A stretch of 64,000 nt of DNA from contig CM074817.1 in the NCBI GenBank assembly GCA_037447605.1, positions 1,338,126 to 1,402,125 of the forward strand, read 5' to 3'. The notes below the pieces were generated by a model that saw only the letters and a program-made list of their open reading frames with translations, did no database searches and had not been told where the DNA came from. The stretch is from Zygnema circumcarinatum (taxonomy: Eukaryota; Streptophyta; Zygnematophyceae; Zygnematales; Zygnemataceae). Positions 62,421-64,000 of this stretch are shown in pieces; the first letter of the stretch is position 1; every line of letters begins with the position of its first letter. The position numbers were made by a program, and so were the translations under genes.

Positions 62421-64000
62421 TTTCATTGAACTCGCGATGGCGAGGCCATCAAATTTACATGGATAAAGGCAAAATGTGGAACCACGAAGGACTGGTCACA
62501 AAGGACCGAAACACAATAAAACGAATCTAGGAGCGGAAAACTACGCCTAGGCACAACAACGCAGCCCTAGAAGCAGCCGCGAAGGTCACCGATGTGAGGC
62601 ACGTCGCGAGGAGGGAGCGGCGGAAGTCCACCAACACGGTCACCAACAACTGCAGCACGCCGAAGTAGCGTAGAAGCGAGGCAACGCTGAAGGGCCCGAC
62701 GGAAACACGTTGTCGACAAAAGGGCAGCCAAGATTGCGAGCAGGGCTTCCGGGCCGCACTCGAACAGCGCGATGGGCGTTGCGAAGGAAGGATCCAAACG
62801 GGTGTCGAGGCACCCAAAAATCTCAGAGTGCGAAGGAACAGCTTGCGGGCCATCACGGTGAGCACATGCATGCCCGCCGAAAGGCCGCATCGCGAGCAGC
62901 CACGCCTTCACTTATGTGCCCTGGACGCTGAAATAAACGCTGACGCGATCGGCCAATACATCCTAAACACGCCGGGCACCATCCATAAGAGCCAAATCAG
63001 GGCGAACTCCGCCGCTGCCTTAATAGTCGGCCGCGGGGATATGTTCAGGTGGCTCGCCCGCCGCATTGCCGTAAGTTAGCTTCTTGAGCCACCGCAGCAC
63101 CTGATCGCCAAGCACAACATTAAGGGAGCTGGGAAAATGCGCTCACTCGTGCACATCGAAGTAGATGAACGCCCTGTGCATCAATCGAATCATCACAAAC
63201 ACAACGGCAGGAACCCTGCAATGGCGATGGGGAGTCAGACGGTCATACCGCAGTCGGTAAACTGGCCTGGGGTCAAAACGGCGGTGGAAAATATCGGGTA
63301 ACAGCCAACCGGGCCCCAGCCCTGCAGGACCCGCAAGCATTAAGAGCGGCCGAGCACGCTAACATCAGAAGGAAGAGCCGCAATAAGGGTAGAGAACTCA
63401 GCAGCACCAACCTCATCAGTCAAAGTGAGCTCGACACGTGCAACAGACTCGACGGCAAGCAAAACAAACGGGGGCGCACGAGCCTGAGCACTAGCAGGAA
63501 GCAAACCATGGGCGTCACGCAATGCAACCTGAAACGGAAGATCACCATCATCAACATGAGCGACAACAGACTGAAGCAACGGACGATCAGCCACAATAAA
63601 ACGCGAAGCCAAAATAGGAGCAACGAGAGCCCAACTACCCAAAAACGCAGAAGGCGCCACACGAATTGTCGGGATGAGTCCTAAACCGCCCGCCGAAATA
63701 GGGAGCGAGGCTTGCGTACGTGCAAGCGGACCCTCCGGTCGATCGAAAATACCAGGACCCAAAAGGCGATGACATACAGAAAACAAACGCTCATCGAAAG
63801 ATCGCAATGACTCAAGGAAAGCAGGGTTAGGAGGGAGAGTTCGCAAAAGGTATGACGGACGCAAAGCAAAACAACGAGTAAGCAAAGAAAAAGCCACCTG
63901 AGGATCTGAAAGATGTGGAAGCTCATCGACCTGAGACGTATCCTCAACCAAAGCATCATCAACAAAACGATCAACATAAGATGCAACGCCAAAAGGGCAG
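62421..64000 (-). mobile_element. Non-LTR retrotransposon (LINE), C-terminal half of the reverse transcriptase and 3' end; decayed
   Basis: On the minus strand, an open frame runs from the window edge to 63340. It contains GVASYVDRFVDDALVED, then PSYLLRTLPPNPAFLESL, FDERLFSVCHRLLG, ARTQASLPISAGGLGLIPT and AFLGSW. This is the pattern of the C-terminal part of plant and algal LINE polyproteins, downstream of the polymerase motifs. Frame is lost after 63340; the remaining ~800 bp are interrupted by stops and shifts. The 3' end is at 62421 (...TTCAATGAAA in element orientation), shared with the short copy at 26447-26540. The polymerase active-site motif would lie outside the window. It is probably inactive. 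Confidence 0.7.

Overview
This is nuclear DNA from a green plant lineage, most likely a streptophyte alga or an early-diverging land plant. The protein genes are split by many short GT-AG introns. Several encode plant-specific families: an ASG1-like protein, an Agenet protein of the G2484-1 type, a chloroplast precursor with a thylakoid twin-arginine signal, and an F-box/WD40 protein like Arabidopsis FBX2. Telobox-like AAACCCTAA words are scattered between genes. I cannot name the species. No prokaryotic operon features, rRNA genes or intact tRNA genes were seen. A 10-base run of N at 17858-17867 is an assembly gap inside an intron.

Layout. 1-1995: 5' part of an ASG1-like gene on the minus strand, running off the left edge. 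1996-5906: GC-rich intergenic DNA with one short inverted-repeat transposon (MITE). 5907-7643 (-): a Tat-targeted thylakoid-lumen protein in four exons. 8402-21054 (+): a complete cytosolic isoleucyl-tRNA synthetase; all 28 exons can be joined in phase to give 1205 residues. 21055-23407: two adjacent MITEs, a 178-bp tandem duplication and simple repeats. 23408-25950 (+): a complete adenosine/adenine deaminase family gene (8 exons, 349 residues) with one GC-AG intron. 25951-35967: a repeat island of about 10 kb. It holds a short LINE 3' end, a four-copy dispersed repeat, a tandem array of miniature LTR elements (TRIM; three LTRs, two internal domains, one pair of 5-bp target-site duplications), and an open frame for a D5-like superfamily 3 helicase of the type found in large DNA viruses. 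The helicase has a 353-bp tandem duplication at its 5' side. The island ends with a GACCGTTGGAT repeat cluster and a TTAGGG telomere-like array.

35968-37642 (+): a small basic nuclear-type protein (4 exons, 160 residues). 39440-42241 (+): the F-box/WD40 protein. 42722-46187 (-): a complete 2-oxoglutarate/Fe(II) oxygenase (8 exons, 547 residues), divergent from 46875-52718 (+), a complete API5 homologue (16 exons, 584 residues). 54659-61518 (-): the Agenet protein (9 exons recognised, 5' end not resolved). 62421-64000 (-): the decayed C-terminal part of a non-LTR retrotransposon.

The genes are mostly housekeeping and do not form a pathway: translation, purine salvage, ubiquitin-ligase substrate choice, chromatin or RNA-linked functions, and photosynthesis. 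Two are arranged as divergent pairs with short shared upstream regions. A recurring oddity is very long pyrimidine-rich repeats on the coding strand of introns, which create large false open frames. Exon joins were made by eye from splice signals, phase and family similarity, not by alignment software.
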